From JBDTGE01 sp050742975 (GTDB lineage Bacteria > Actinomycetota > Actinomycetes > Mycobacteriales > Jatrophihabitantaceae), in contig JBOGDQ010000044.1 in assembly GCA_050742975.1 (NCBI GenBank), positions 1-14,272 of the forward strand: a stretch of 14,272 nucleotides of DNA, read 5' to 3'. The notes under the pieces are model-generated. The model searched no databases. It worked only from the letters and a program-made list of their open reading frames with translations, and was not told the origin of the DNA. The translations under genes and the position numbers were made by a program. Shown here piece after piece: positions 13,961 through 14,272 of the stretch. Position 1 is the first letter of the stretch. Each line of letters starts with the position of its first letter.

Positions 13961-14272
13961 ATGTTCGCACGATGGGATCAGGTTGCCGAACCGGACGACC
14001 AGACACTGTTCGTCGACCCCGCGCTGTGCACCCCGACCCCCACCGTCACCGACTGCTTCGCCCGGCCCGACCAGGCGGCCGCGGCCTTGACGGTACTGGC
14101 CCCGGCAGCGGACACCCTGCGGCCGCTGGAACTGCTGCCCGCCCCGCGGCTGTCGGACGCCGGGCTGATCGACGCCCGGATCGCCTGCGAACGGCAGCTC
14201 GCCTCGGTCGCCGGGCTGCAGCAGGCGTTCCTGGCCGAACTCGCATCGCGGGACCCGGACGGGGACAAGTCC
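13961..14272 (+). CDS. DUF222 / 13E12-repeat family protein, N-terminal part (cut by window edge)
   Basis: An open frame of 104 codons runs from ATG 13961 to the end of the window without a stop. After a variable N-terminus (MFARWDQVAEPDDQTLFVD...) it shows RLSDAGLIDARIACERQLASVAGLQQAFLAELASRDP (64-100), the characteristic beginning of DUF222, in which a LSDAELxDAxxAxER-type helix is followed by a second helix with AELAxR. Full members (13E12 repeat proteins of mycobacteria and many actinomycetes) usually run 400-500 residues and often end in an HNH nuclease motif, which lies beyond this window. They are multicopy and thought to be mobile or selfish. The assignment rests on about 40 residues. 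The start is fixed by the promoter, from which the ATG is 7 nt away. Confidence 0.75.
   Translation, partial: MFARWDQVAEPDDQTLFVDPALCTPTPTVTDCFARPDQAAAALTVLAPAADTLRPLELLPAPRLSDAGLIDARIACERQLASVAGLQQAFLAELASRDPDGDKS

Overview
The window is GC-rich DNA (roughly 70% G+C) with frequent GTG starts, alanine/arginine-rich proteins and TANNNT-type -10 elements. This points to a high-GC actinomycete; the sequence alone does not fix the genus. It holds eleven complete genes, one frameshifted gene and one gene cut by the right edge. There are no rRNA or tRNA genes, no CRISPR array and no insertion sequence.

Left part (1-4305). A HoxN/NixA-type nickel/cobalt permease (minus) lies behind a palindrome that closely matches the actinobacterial Nur (nickel-responsive Fur-family) box. 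Next come two minus-strand genes of a SipW/TasA-like secretion pair: a small exported protein with a SipW-cognate signal peptide, and a SipW-type signal peptidase fused to a LamG domain. The fusion carries an internal copy of the same cognate signal motif, so protease and probable substrate share one polypeptide. A strong hairpin separates the two genes. A divergent MarR-family regulator has palindromes and a perfect 11-bp tandem repeat in its leader.

Middle (4345-9387). An MFS exporter-like gene and a TetR regulator are divergent around two near-identical 16-bp palindromes, a classic regulator/efflux pair. On the plus strand follow a UbiA/MenA-like membrane prenyltransferase, a PfkB-family sugar kinase (fructokinase-like) and a lipoprotein SGNH/GDSL hydrolase broken by one extra base.

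Right part (9399-14272). A two-gene minus operon encodes a Tat-exported molybdopterin-binding hydroxylase large subunit and its [2Fe-2S] small subunit (IorAB-like, no FAD subunit). Divergent from it is a second MFS transporter, then a non-coding stretch with an imperfect 27-bp repeat. Last is the start of a DUF222/13E12-type (usually HNH endonuclease) gene behind a near-consensus promoter.

Two themes cut across the window. First, genes fall into those with a clear Shine-Dalgarno and those with a TANNNT element 6-7 nt before the start codon, suggesting many leaderless mRNAs. Second, two intergenic sites 5 kb apart share a long inverted repeat whose outer arm bases differ but still pair, with a shared internal block, indicating a dispersed structured element.
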